A DNA stretch of 64,000 bases from Oscheius dolichura. Lineage: Eukaryota; Nematoda; Chromadorea; Rhabditida; Rhabditidae. This document shows, piece by piece, positions 1 through 9,968 of the stretch. The notes under the pieces are model-generated. The model was not told the DNA's origin. It did no database searches and saw nothing but the letters and a program-made list of their open reading frames with translations. Within the stretch, counting starts at the first letter, position 1. The number at the start of each line of letters is the position of its first letter. The stretch is from assembly GCA_932521035.1 (NCBI GenBank), contig OW051494.1, forward strand, positions 10,154,001 to 10,218,000, read 5' to 3'. The position numbers and the translations under genes are program-made.

Positions 1-294
1 AGGAAAGGTTATGAAAAAGTCACGTTTCTCTCCCAGTTAGGGTCCCCCAGTGCTCCCATTCCTTGTCATTATCACCGTGCAGTCTCCTATATTTATCCAG
101 TCCATTTCAAATAGCCAGGCAGGTACTAACCGCCCCTGCCGGCCCATTGAGTGTCAACTTTTATTGCCCTGTTCACAAAGTCCCTCCACTTCGAATGGGA
201 ATAGCCAGTAGAAACTTGAGATTAGCTCCTTTTTCCCAGTGGAACATTTCCCCTCTTTTCTTCCGCTATAAACGTTGTCTTCTCTCTTTCAGAG

Positions 295-480
295 CCGTCC
301 TCGTCCTCCCCACCGTCCTCCACCTTTCTGTTGCCCTCCCCGTCGTTCTCCTCTTCCCCGTCCACCTTCCCTCCGTCTTCCTCCCCGCCGTCCTCGTCCT
401 CCCCATTGTCGTCCTCCTGGCCACCCTTCCAGCCGTCTTCCTTCCCTTCGTCCACCTTCACACCGTTCTCCTCTCATCCT
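295..480. repeat. CCTCC/GTCC-rich pyrimidine tract
   Basis: About 185 bases on the plus strand are almost pure CCGTCCTCC-type pyrimidine repeats. They create long artificial reading frames on both strands (Pro/Arg/Leu-rich plus, acidic minus). It lies directly upstream of the first exon of the small gene at 492. I see no other gene in 1-491. Confidence 0.75.
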
Positions 481-491
481 CCCTGCCGCAA

Positions 492-1286
492 ATGAGCAGC
501 AGTGTCAGCTATCCGCGCTTCCCAATCCCGGATAATGATGGGTGAGTTAATGGTCCTCCCGCTTCCCGCTCCTTTTTCATCGCTAAACTCCAGCCAACTG
601 TGAAGAAATACTCGCCAATGAGACATTTATTTGCTCAATAAAAAATCAAAGAGAAAATCGCCAGGTCAACGGCCGCGCGACACTTTTGGAAAGAGTGGAG
701 TTAACCCGAAAAAGAGGATCGGAATATTGTCAACTGGGAAGAGACACAGCCAGATAGCGCTGTGGCATAACCCCCGGGTAGAAAGCCGCAGCGCTGTCTA
801 ACTGTGGCTCTCTTCTTTGCCTCTCATTCTCTTCGAAACTCAACGGGCTTCGTTTCAGGACCCCAAACAGCACTCCTGGCTACAAATGGGATGATGTGAT
901 CCAAGTCAATTGGATCCCCAACCTCTGGCTCATTTTTATTATCTTCCCTTTGTGTATGTTCCTTGGCTATATCTGTAGCCGCCTCAAACTCCAGAGAGAA
1001 GTCGCCATGGGAGGGGTAAGCTTCTTTCTCGCAATATAATACAGTAGTTAATCTTTTCAAGACACAAGTTCACTTTAAGAGAGTACTCTACCGTCGGCCG
1101 GTAAGGATTTATCGCTCTAATGGGGAGGAAGAAGAGGCGACTATCTGGATCTGATTCACCCCTTTCTTCAATTTTTGGCCTTTTTGTTGTTTTCATAAAT
1201 ACTGTGGTTGTTTTTGTCATTCCCAACAGTCTCGAAATGCTGTCAGTCGGTTGTTTACGCGCCCGGGAGGGGCCGTTTTACCATAG
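492..1286 (+). CDS. Small single-pass membrane protein, three exons
   Basis: Exons 492-541, 859-1015 and 1230-1286 join in phase to give 87 residues. The protein has a short polar N-terminus (MSSSVSYPRFPIPD), a Trp/Asp-rich stretch, one hydrophobic segment (LWLIFIIFPLCMFLGYI) near residues 37-53, then a basic tail (CSRLKLQREV) ending in a short Arg/Pro-rich exon. The splice sites are GTGAGT/TTTCAG and GTAAGC/CAACAG. I do not recognise a family. The layout of short ectodomain, one membrane pass and basic tail recurs across the window. The start is uncertain because a pyrimidine tract lies immediately upstream. Confidence 0.55.
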
Positions 1287-2286
1287 CTCTTCAAGAGGGG
1301 GGCGCGCCAATAGCAGCGCGGCTTCATTTGCCTATTACTCCGTGCAATTTAGTTCAATTTAAATAAAATGATATACATCTTGTAGAGAATTTTCTGCTCT
1401 TTCGAATGGTCTATACTTTATTTACAAAAGTTTATTTTAAAAGCTTACATAGTGGTTTGAATCGCGCGCTCCCTTTCTTTTTCCTTCCCTCGCCTTTATC
1501 GGGTAAATTGACTAATATCTGCTATTTTTTCTACTTAAATATACGTCCCACCATCTTTTTATGGTGCCTAAACGTCAGAATGGCCTCTATTGACTGTTTA
1601 TATCTCCCTGCCCTTTTCCCATTCCCAATGAGTGGTCAATGACAAGATGCCATCCTCTCCTGTCCGTCCCTACCCCTCTCCCCTTCTTTATTTTCCATTT
1701 CTCCCACCCGTTAGCACTTTTATTAACATAACAAAGCGTTGGGAATGGAATAAATTATCTGTTTTTCTTATTTCCGTTCAAATCTTAAAAATTAGAGAGG
1801 GTAGAAGGGAGGAAGAGAAACGGGGGACAGTTGGCTGTCTAAATGTGGCGCCCTCTTCCCTCTAACCCTATTTGGCTGTCTAATTGTGGTTCTTTATTAT
1901 TCTCCGCTGTGATAGTGACCACATTTCGGACTGGAGAACTTCTCTGCTCTTCTTGGAATAACGAAAATTTTGATCCAAGTCTATTTACTGGAGAAGTTAG
2001 ACCGTTATCTGTCTAGCTGTCTTAACTGTGGTGCCCTCTTCCCTCTAACCCTATTTGGCTGTTTAACTGTGGTGCTGTACTACTACCCATTTGAATGTAC
2101 TTTTCGCTTTCCCGTTTCTTTTTTTCGATTCCTAGGTCATCCACCGTCATCCTCGCTCCCTCCCCGGAGCTGATTCATTCCGCCAGGGCCGGGCAGCCAG
2201 CACGCCGGGGAGCGACCGTCCTCTCTACCCCCTGCCCTTATCTCATCTCTTTCTATCCTCCTCTTCTAAAAGTATATTTCCAGAAA
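1287..2286. other. Intergenic, repeat-bearing
   Basis: No convincing gene. Two copies of a segment reading CCCTCTTCCCTCTAACCC followed by TATTTGGCTGT lie near 1850-1885 and 2035-2070. Each carries variants of the dispersed CTGTCTAACTGTGG repeat found throughout the window. Confidence 0.6.
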
Positions 2287-2621
2287 ATGGCTACCCTCCA
2301 GCAGATGGAGCAGCTCCTCTTCGAGGTTGACCGCCTGCTGACTTGGATGGAATACAGCCTCCACGGTGCCATCATGAACGACAACCTGTCCTGGCAGTAC
2401 TATGGGGTGAGAAACAGCCAAAAAAGTGGGTATAGCTAACCGTTTAGACCCCGATTCCCCAGCACGACCAAATGATCGCCATCATCTGCGCCCTGGAGAC
2501 TTTCATGGACACTAGCCTGCCCGCCAGTCTCGGGGTTCATTCTGGAACATGCGTTGGCGGAGGCTTCGGTCGTGGAGAAATTCCTGCTCCTGAGGACGAA
2601 GAGGATCCCGAAATCCAGTAA
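2287..2621 (+). CDS. Small acidic soluble protein, two exons
   Basis: Exons 2287-2406 and 2463-2621 join in phase 0 to give 92 residues. An unpaired TTTCCAG acceptor sits four bases before the ATG, as expected for a trans-spliced nematode mRNA, and decides the start. The first exon is predicted helical (LQQMEQLLFEVDRLLTWMEY). The second holds a Gly-rich stretch (GTCVGGGFGRGE) and an acidic tail (APEDEEDPEIQ). There is no signal peptide or membrane segment. The family is not recognised. Codon use and clean splice sites suggest a real gene. Confidence 0.6.
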
Positions 2622-2703
2622 TTTATAATATATTTTTATACTTTCCCCCCGTTTTTTCTAGCCAGTAGAGCGAAAAATTCAATCCCGTAGCATTTTATCC
2701 CAC

Positions 2704-2808
2704 GCGCCCGCACCCATAAAATCTCGGAAGCTGAATCCTCTTTTATTCGGCGTGCTGCGCCTTCCTTTCCCACGAGCTGCCGAGAATTTACGGGTGTAGG
2801 CGCGGGGG
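2704..2808. repeat. Diverged copy of the ACCCGTAAAATCTCGG hairpin repeat
   Basis: Arms reading GCACCCATAAAATCTCGG and, inverted, CCGAGAATTTACGGGTG enclose about 60 bases. It matches the hairpin family described at 3876, with GC-richer outer ends. A second diverged copy lies at 3505-3610. Confidence 0.6.
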
Positions 2809-2911
2809 AAAAATGCGACAGAGTCGAAGAAACCTAGGGTTTTCGGGGTCTGGGTAATTTTTATCCATTTTCAATACCCTTCCCGGGCTTTTTTCTATTC
2901 TTTTTGCTTAA

Positions 2912-3157
2912 AGGAACTGTCAGGGACCTTCCCAGAGTGTCCCCGTAAGCGTCGGCGCGCATTTGAAATTTGAATTCGTCTACCGTTTTAGCTTGTTTTT
3001 TCATTTTCTTTTGGCTAATTTTATGTTATTTTTTTGTAAATAAATGGAAAAACATCAACAAATTATTAGAAAAATGGCTAAAACGGTAGTCGGATTCAAA
3101 TTTCAAATGCGCGCCGACGCTTACGGGGACACTCGGGGAAGGTCCCTGACGGTTCCT
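2912..3157. mobile_element. Foldback MITE flanked by TTAA
   Basis: Two arms of about 85-90 bp are near-perfect inverted copies (AGGAACTGTCAGGGACCTTC ... inverted at the right end) around an AT-rich centre of about 70 bp. TTAA occurs at both outer edges (2908-2911 and 3158-3161), the target duplication typical of piggyBac-type elements. There is no coding capacity. A short scrap of the same end (CCCTGACAGTTCCTTAA) lies near 34088. Confidence 0.75.
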
Positions 3158-3504
3158 TTAAAATCCGTCCCCGAGAACCCTAGGCAATATCCATTGTTAT
3201 GCCTTATCCCCCACTGATATTTTCCATATGTAATTTCTCCTAAACTAGGGTAATAAATAATCTATCTCTATGTAATCGAGGGGGTTTATTCAGAAGGAAT
3301 GATCGAATCGGGAGAGGGGAGAAATGATGGGAGCGCGTCGTCCGCCCCTGCCCTCTTGTGTGGGAATAAGAAAGAGTCCTGGGACTGTATGCACAAACCT
3401 CTGCCTTCTTCGGCCAGCTTTGGACTTTCTCTGGGTCTCGGTCGTCCCCCTCTGGACCAAATGGATCTTCTTGAATACTGGAATTGCTTGGGAAGCCTTT
3501 TTCG

Positions 3505-3610
3505 CCCGCGCCGCCACATCCGTAAAGTCTCGGCAGCTCGACGATATTGAAGGCGCGCGCGCACAGTAAAAGAAGATTCAGCTGCCGATATTTTATGCGT
3601 GCGGGTGCGC
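3505..3610. repeat. Diverged hairpin repeat copy
   Basis: Carries CCGTAAAGTCTCGGCAGCT and an inverted partner GCTGCCGATATTTTATGCG around a GCGCGC-rich centre. It is related to the family at 3876 but with GC-rich flanks. It lies about 620 bp before the ATG at 4229. Confidence 0.5.
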
Positions 3611-3875
3611 GGCAGAGCTCTGAAACTCGGCAGTCCTTTGTCTAATAAATCATCCTCCGACGCGTTTCGGGACCGGGAAATGGCTAATAATCACTGGGAA
3701 AGATGGTGCGGTGAGGGAGAAACACATAATCAACACGGCTCCGAAAAAAGAGAGGAGGAGAAACAACTGGGCACCCCAAACAGGGCGGGATATTGATCGA
3801 GATCTTCAAATTGCCCCGGCCTGCGGGTGTAAAAACAGCTCTAGTCGGTCCTCATGAAATCCTTATTTCCTCCAT

Positions 3876-3990
3876 AGTTCGATCCCCTGCACCCGTAAAA
3901 TCTAGGCAGGAGGATCATCTTTATTCAAATCTGTTATTACTTTATCCCCATTTCTCTTGCCGAGACTTTACGGGTGCAGGGGATCGAACT
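3876..3990. repeat. Promoter-proximal hairpin repeat, copy a
   Basis: An imperfect 30-bp terminal inverted repeat (GATCCCCTGCACCCGTAAAA ... inverted TTTACGGGTGCAGGGGATC) encloses about 50 bp. The consensus interior holds a TTTATTCAAA-like stretch and, in better copies, CTGTTACAAAACTGTGACACC and CTTTATATC. The right end is 239 bp upstream of the ATG at 4229. Other good copies lie at 25521, 28137, 37273 and 40127, with a half copy at 29292. Confidence 0.8.
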
Positions 3991-4228
3991 CGGTGCCTTT
4001 CCTCATTCCTGAAAGGATAGATTACTGTATTCTCCACTCCTAATCCAAGAAAATGTCATAAATGCCTTGTCAAAGCCATCTTTTCATCTCTCTGTCTCAT
4101 TAAAAACAATAACAACAGGTGGCCACTAGCCGCCCTGTATTTCCCCGCCCACCGACCTTTTTGGCTATAAAATAGCCGAATTTTTCCCTGTTTATCCATT
4201 TTTCTGCAGCTCCCTGTCAGAAAGGAGG

Positions 4229-4989
4229 ATGCGCCACCCTGCTGATGACTTCCACCTCCGTTTGTCTATTCTCCTGGTCTGTGGGCTGCCTCTCCTTGTC
4301 CTTGGAATCCTCCTAGCCGTCTTTCTAATCGTTAGGATTTATCTGGAGATGAAATGGCGTCATCTCTACACCTGGCAGGAGGTAGGGCGTCGTTATTATT
4401 CATTTTTAGCTAATTGAAATGCAAAAAATGGATAGAAAAATCGTTTTCCGAGCTACTGCAACAGCGCGCCAATCAGTCGTAAACAGCAGGCAGCCGTTGC
4501 TTGGCGGCGTGCGTCGGATGAAATTAGTTGAATGAACTTGAAACTTCACATTTTTCTTGCAACTTTTGATATTTTTGTAATTTTTAGATTAGTTATTCAT
4601 AATCAGCAGAAAATTCTGAACATTTTGAAGCTAAAATTAGGATAAATTGATTGCGCTGTCCTTTTAAAATTAATCAAAGACGCCTTGCTCAGATTTTATG
4701 GAAAACAACAATTTTTTAGGTTAATAAATACAGTGGAAGCTTTCTAAATTATAAAATAAACAAGACAACCTCCTTAAAATTAGAATATAAACAAAAATAT
4801 AATAAATTTGATCATTTCTTCCAGATGGCTGAATTCATTGCTGCCGGTGCTCCTCTAACTCGTCCTATTTTCCGTCTAAAAAATCACCGAGTCCCTCGAG
4901 TCATTCCCAATGATCCTATCACCGCTACGGGCTTTGAGAACCCGGTTTATGAGATGAACAATGCCAATGACAATGCAACAAATGTTTAA
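4229..4989 (+). CDS. Single-pass membrane protein with NPVY tail motif
   Basis: Exons 4229-4381 and 4825-4989 join in phase 0 to give 105 residues. Exon 1 encodes an 11-residue polar start, then a strongly hydrophobic span (ILLVCGLPLLVLGILLAVFLIV, about residues 14-35) followed by KWRHLYTW. Exon 2 encodes a basic tail that ends GFENPVYEMNNAN. NPxY is a known endocytic and PTB-binding motif; its use here is inferred only. A TGTCAG acceptor precedes the ATG by eight bases. The intron (444 bp) is AT-rich and unusually long for this window. No family recognised. Confidence 0.65.
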
Positions 4990-5110
4990 TTATCGCCACT
5001 ACGTGTTTATGTTCACAAAATGTTTACCAAAAATTGTGGAAAACAATAAATTGATGTTATTTATGCGTCAGCGTGTTCGGGGTACATTCGGCTACCTCGT
5101 TCGGAGCGAA

Positions 5111-5368
5111 CTACTCGTGGATGATGACTTTGTCCGGATTCCAGGTTGCCGCTGATCGTGCGGACTGAATATGCCACGTTTCCTTCTTCTCTTCTCCTTG
5201 TACAGTATTTATCTATCTAAATAATTCAGGCAGAAAAATATAATATACAACGTTGCATTTACTCACAAGCCATTGAAGAAGCAGGGCAATGAGACCCAAA
5301 GCCCCAGCCAAAGCTACTGGAATAATGAAAAGGGCGAGAACAGCCAGGACAGTTCCTATCTCCATCAT
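5111..5368 (-). CDS. 51-residue single-pass membrane peptide
   Basis: Exons 5368-5267 and 5164-5111 (minus strand) join in phase 0. Exon 1 is nearly all hydrophobic (VLAVLALFIIPVALAGALGL), with two Met codons at its start. Exon 2 adds SARSAATWNPDKVIIHE. The splice sites are GTGAGT and ATATTCAG. It is very short, so the call rests on good splice sites, phase and the same TM-exon plus tail-exon layout as its neighbours. The family is unknown. Confidence 0.45.
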
Positions 5369-5887
5369 GGGGAATAAGAGAATAGAACTGTAGAGGGGAG
5401 GGACCTTGCCGTACTGATTAAAAATCAGTCACATTAATTCGGGCAATTAAAAGTTCGGAGAAGGAAAAAAAGAACAAACGGTTACTATTTTCTGGCTCGT
5501 CTACCAGGAGACGATAATAACGTTGATTTACGATTATGCAATTATTCTACTGGAATTGGCAGTCTAATGTACTAGCACAAAGACTCATGTCTGACGAAAT
5601 ATGAACCTAAACTACGTCAAAGGAAGAAACTAACTGATTTTGGCTAGAAAATTTGCTCAAAGGCTATATAAAAAGGAAGACGAGCTTCTTCTAATCGTTT
5701 CACCACTTGTAGTGCCTAAAAAATTATTAGAACACATAGAAAAGTTTCAGTTTTGCAAATTACAATATGAAATAATAAAAGTAATTTTATTATAAGGTAG
5801 GACGATAACGGAATAGATAAAAATAATTAACAAACAAACAATAATAGAAACAACAACTAAGAACAAAGTAACAATACGACAACTTGC
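5369..5887. other. Intergenic, no feature seen
   Basis: AT-rich. It lies between the 5' end of the small minus-strand gene and the 3' end of the AAA ATPase. I see no reading frame, repeat or RNA gene that I can support. Confidence 0.5.
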
Positions 5888-7584
5888 TTAACGTTTGTTT
5901 CTAAAGTGCTCATAATTTTCGAGATGTTGACTATCAACTGAAGGCTGGAACGTCTCAAGAACTTGATGAACATCTTCGCTAGTCAGAGGTAATGGCGTAC
6001 TTGGGCGCTTTCTGTTGGTGTTCTGTAAGAAATGCTTGTAAATATATAAAAATGGAAATTACTTTGAATTTTCTAAATTGAGCATAAGCCAATTCAGCTG
6101 TCAAACGTCTTAGGTCGTCTCCACTAAAGCCTGTTGTATAGTCAGCCAGGTAATTTACACCCATGTCTGGTGTAAAAGTTGTGTTCTGTAAAATTCCAAT
6201 AAGAAAATGACATAAAAATTAGAACCTTGAGCTTCTTCTTCAATATTTCATGTCGTGCGTCAATATCTGGAAGACCTGCATAAATTCTTTTCTCCAATCT
6301 GCAAATAAACCAAAAATTACGGGACTAAAAATCAACTGACCTTCTCAAAAATGCCGGATCCAATTCCCATGGGCAATTGGTGGCACAAATAAGAATTACT
6401 CCTGTTTTTGACTGTAAGCGTTGAATTTGGACGAGGATCTCCGTCTTGACTCTTCTATTAGCATCATCTTCATTTCTTGAACGGACTCTACACAGGCTGT
6501 CAATCTCATCAATAAATATTACAACTGCTGTAAAAAAATAATACACAAAATTTAAAATGAAGCATACTTTTATCTTGCTTGAAAGCATGGTCAAATAATT
6601 CCTTTATGAGCTTTTCTGATTGTCCTTGCCATGCCGATATTAGATCTGAGGAAGAAATCTAAACAATTATTCCAATGAGAAAGAAAAATACACGAACTTG
6701 ATACAATATGCCGTTTATTTCTTTAACAGTCGCTTGTGAGAGAATAGTTTTTCCTGTTCCTGGCGGGCCATAAAGTAATACCGACTTCCATGGCTTCAGA
6801 TCACCAGATTGAAAGTAGTCTGGGTAATTTATCGGATCTACTAACGCTTCAATCATGGCGTTTTTAGCCTGAAAGGTACAATTAATCCGTTAAAAAAACA
6901 TCAGCAACCTCTTGGAGACCAGCGATTTCTTTAAAGCTGGGGAAGGCGGTGACATCAGAGACAATTGTATCTTCTATCGCTTTCCTAAAATAAACGAGTA
7001 CATAAAAATAATAATAACAGACGTTCTTGCCCCTGCGAACGAGTCAAAGTCATCTTTGGCAGGTGTCGCTACGTCATCGGCTACATGTATTCTGAAAAAA
7101 AACTACATAATTACGAGAGGCATTTTTTGAAGAAATTATTACTATGCCGTCAAAGCATAAATAACATTTAATTGCTATGGCGAGTAGAGAGTAAAACATG
7201 CCTTGAAACGCTAGGGGAACATTCAGAAGATTCTAGATTTTCACATTCGGCATCCTATAAACACATGATATAATAAAGAATAATAAAATAACACTAACTG
7301 GTGGAAAAGGATTAATACTGATAATTTTTTGAAGAGCTCTGCTGATGCTTTGTATGTAATAGGTATGTTCATCATTACGGGGCATATGCCTTTCAATCTC
7401 TTTCATTAATCGAAGTATCTAAATTTATAAATTCATACAACACAAATATAAATAAAACAACCTTGACGCATTCGACTCTATCCGCAAATTTACCTTGTGC
7501 TCTTAGTTCATTCAGTGTATTGCGTGCACTGTGTAAGAGATTCAGTAAAACTTTATCTTCCCAAAATTCACGGGAGGAGGCCAT
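5888..7584 (-). CDS. Katanin p60 / MEI-1-like AAA ATPase
   Basis: Eleven exons on the minus strand (7584-7462, 7418-7299, 7254-7202, 7091-7023, 6984-6909, 6868-6698, 6658-6568, 6527-6341, 6298-6226, 6185-6063, 6022-5888) join in phase into 406 residues. It is a meiotic-clade AAA ATPase: Walker A GPPGTGKT, Walker B VVIFIDEID, sensor CATNCPWELD, the RRLEKRIYAGLPDIDAR block after the arginine-finger region, and a Vps4-type C-terminal helix (TGFSGDDLRRLTAELAY). The core matches C. elegans MEI-1 and katanin p60 best (YFQSGDLKPWKSVLL, WELDPAFLRR). Katanin p60 hexamers sever microtubules; MEI-1 acts in oocyte meiosis. The N-terminal region is helical and short, so partner binding may differ. Introns are about 38-45 bp, except the third (110 bp), which appears to use a GC donor. 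An acceptor lies two bases before the ATG. Confidence 0.93.
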
Positions 7585-8061
7585 CCTGAAAATATAAAAA
7601 TAAATTAAATATGCCATGTAGCAAGAGCAAACGAAGAGTAAGAATAAGAAATAAATATGAAGAGAAATTGACGAACAATAAATAATCTCAACTTCTGACT
7701 GTCATTAGAATATTTTTTCCGAAATGAAGCTACTTTTATAAAACTGAATGTTCTTTGTTACTGCCCTGTATCTGGCTAGCTTTGCACGGTACACTTCCTT
7801 TCCCCTCATTGTTTTAGTTAGTCGTAATTAAATAAACGATAAACCAATAAATGAAATGCTCGTATAGAACTCTTGCAGTACAACTACTCTTCTCTAGCTG
7901 CTGACGCATTCGTTAGCAGCTTATTTTGCATTTGGATTAGCCTCATTTTCCCTCAGGCATACCCATGGCAGCCTCTAGGAGTCAATCATGAGGCGGGATT
8001 ACTCATTTGCTTGCCTTCTCCTCTGATACCACCTCATTTCTATATCCATTTGCTACAGACC
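7585..8061. other. Divergent promoter region, nothing else seen
   Basis: AT-rich spacer between the start of the minus-strand AAA ATPase and the plus-strand membrane gene at 8062. I see no repeat or RNA gene. Confidence 0.4.
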
Positions 8062-8394
8062 ATGAACATTACTCCGCCTGCAGTTTCTAACGTAACCCAA
8101 CTGGCAATAACTGTCACCAGCACTATGTCTGCTGAACTTCGCGCTGAACTGGCTTACAACTTGGTTTGCTTTCTGCTGGCTCTTATTATGACGATTCTCG
8201 TGCTCTATGCTGCGTTTTTCTGTCTCTGCCTCATGTTTGATTGGTGGCCATGCTGTAAGTTTTACTACCATTAGAATAAAAGATGTAGCATTTCAGGTCC
8301 TAGAAAAGGAAAACCTGATATCTGCTATGGCTTCGGGACGCATGAAGAGCGAACTGTAGCCATTGAAAACATGAAAGGAGCTGGGCTTCTATGA
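8062..8394 (+). CDS. N-glycosylated single-pass membrane protein
   Basis: Exons 8062-8254 and 8297-8394 join in phase (split TGT codon) to give 96 residues. The N-terminus carries two N-glycosylation sequons (NIT, NVT) and no signal peptide. A long membrane span follows (LVCFLLALIMTILVLYAAFF) with adjoining cysteines (CLCLMFDWWPCCPR), then a cytosolic-type tail with YGFGTHEERTVAIENMKG. It is probably N-out, C-in. An acceptor (CTACAG) lies three bases before the ATG. Family not recognised. Confidence 0.65.
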
Positions 8395-8883
8395 ATGAGA
8401 AAAATAAACACAACAATTAGAAACAATGCATATATATATTATGCATTTTTACAGATGCTTTTTGTATTCTCCATTTCTTGTTCTCACTGATTTTATCAAT
8501 AGCGAATTACTTCATAGCAACGAAGAAAATAACAAAATACAGAGCAACAGAAGCAGAATATGTGTGAAATACGAAGAATACATCGGAGCTGAAACTTTTC
8601 AATCAAAAATAACCATTTGTAGCGCATTATATGACCCGTAACATATATCAAAATGCTTGCCATGAACTGCCTAATGTAGTGCAACTAAGGAACAAATGAT
8701 ATACATGTCACATGCTGAAGGAAATAAAATAAAGACAACACATCGAAGATTAACAAATGCAATAGAAGGCGCTGCCCGATGTTTACAACGCAATTTGTCG
8801 TGTATTCTGGAAACTGCCGTAGTCGAGAAATCAATTTGTTCCAATTTTTTGCTGATAGAAGGTTGTCTGCTCTCTGCTCTTGT
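8395..8883. other. Intergenic, nothing supported
   Basis: Several open frames on both strands, none with coding character or splice-site support. It lies between the converging genes ending at 8394 (plus) and 8884 (minus). Confidence 0.4.
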
Positions 8884-9027
8884 TTATTTTTGCTGCTCAT
8901 TCTGTTTTTCTACTAGATCAAGAAACTTCGTCAAATTTATTGCAAACTGAGCCAGAAATAACTGCAAACAAAGAGCTGTTACCTTTCTGCTGAACACAGT
9001 ATCTTCGAATTCAATTTGTTCCGTCAT
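8884..9027 (-). CDS. 47-residue helical microprotein
   Basis: One uninterrupted ATG frame (9027 to 8884) encodes 47 residues: an acidic start (MTEQIEFEDTVFSRK), an amphipathic or hydrophobic middle (VTALCLQLFLAQFAINLTKF) and a Lys/Gln/Glu end (LDLVEKQNEQQK). A 21-base in-frame stretch looks like an intron but is too short to be one. It starts only 57 bases after the stop of the upstream minus-strand gene, so the two may share an operon. The pattern suggests a small helical subunit of a complex; no family is recognised. Confidence 0.45.
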   Translation of the reverse strand: MTEQIEFEDTVFSRKVTALCLQLFLAQFAINLTKFLDLVEKQNEQQK

Positions 9028-9083
9028 AATTAAGCCGCTTCGCTGATTACATAAAAAGTACAAGATCGATACACAGCTTTATT

Positions 9084-9450
9084 TTATGAATCACTAAAAC
9101 CACGAAATCGAGCCTGATGAACCAGAGGATATTTTCGTTTCATTGTTGTTGGTTTTGGTTCTTCTTTTGCCTGTTCTTCTTTCTTTTCCGCTTCTTTTTT
9201 ATGTCTAAATTTTGTTTTTTAGATAATTAGCTAATATCTACTTACCCTGTTGTATTTTTCACGTCCGGTTGTTGTTTTTCCGAATTTTCACACTTACTAG
9301 AATCAGAAGACGGCGTGGTAGTTGCAGCAGTGCTCATAATATGATTTGTAGCGTACGGCAACGGTGAAAAAAGGACGGCAGGTGTGATGAATGGGGCGTA
9401 TCGACGACGACGATAAAGGAAATTATTTCCCTCTAACAGGGACAAATAAG
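9084..9450 (-). CDS. Basic/charged small protein, 5' end uncertain
   Basis: Exons 9450-9246 and 9204-9084 (minus) join in phase and encode at least 107 residues. The first shown exon starts at a CCTTACAG acceptor and encodes an Arg-rich patch (YRRRRYAP), then a Ser/Thr-rich linker. The second encodes a charged helix (HKKEAEKKEEQAKEEPKP) and ends KRKYPLVHQARFRGFSDS. The true start exon is not certain; a candidate ATGATGACT lies upstream near 9610 and would join in phase with a weak donor. It lies between two other close minus-strand genes. Family not recognised. Confidence 0.5.
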
Positions 9451-9717
9451 CTGTAAGGGAAATTGAGAGATCAAATTAAAAAAGGGCAATAATGTGGAGG
9501 AGGAGGATATGTGAATATAATAGGCGACTCGTGTGTCAAACACGCCTAGCATGGGGGAGATTTAGATTGTGAAGGGCAAGTCAGGGGGAAAACGATTAGC
9601 ACCAGTCATCATTATTTTTTCTTTTCAAATTTTATAAATTCCAGATCAATTTTTTTGTCTCGCTTCAATGAACTACATAAAACCATGAGACCATGAGCTA
9701 GCTAGATGGATTTGCAA

Positions 9718-9915
9718 CTATACGATTTCTTTGCTGGCTTCATTGACTTCGGCGCTTTTTATTCTCGCAGCCTCTAGGTGAAATCTTCTTCGTTTTCTAA
9801 TTTTAGCAATCTTTATTCGTTGAGATCGTACAATATAAAAAAGAATACACAAAATATGGAGAAATCGAGGTAATGAAGAGAAAATTGGGTAGTTTTGATA
9901 TTTGACAGATTGCAC
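9718..9915 (-). CDS. Possible exon with one membrane span
   Basis: The open frame on the minus strand has no ATG start and begins near a CCCAG acceptor. It encodes a hydrophobic stretch (FLHILCILFYIV) followed by a very basic region (RSQRIKIAKIRKRRRFHLEA). It may be an alternative 3' exon of the gene upstream, or a separate gene whose start I cannot place. Confidence 0.25.
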   Translation of the reverse strand: MQSVKYQNYPIFSSLPRFLHILCILFYIVRSQRIKIAKIRKRRRFHLEAARIKSAEVNEASKEIV

Positions 9916-9968
9916 AACAGGCTGGGCTTGTTATTTGATTTGTTGATTACATCTGGGTAAAGGATAAT

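Noticed and set aside
63-545. 160-residue Leu/Pro-rich frame and an acidic frame on the other strand
   Set aside because: Both come from the pyrimidine-repeat tract at 295-480. Only the last 17 codons fit a spliced gene, and in that frame they start at 492.
8975-8995. Intron-like 21-base stretch inside the 47-residue microprotein
   Set aside because: Too short for a spliceosomal intron, and the frame is open through it.
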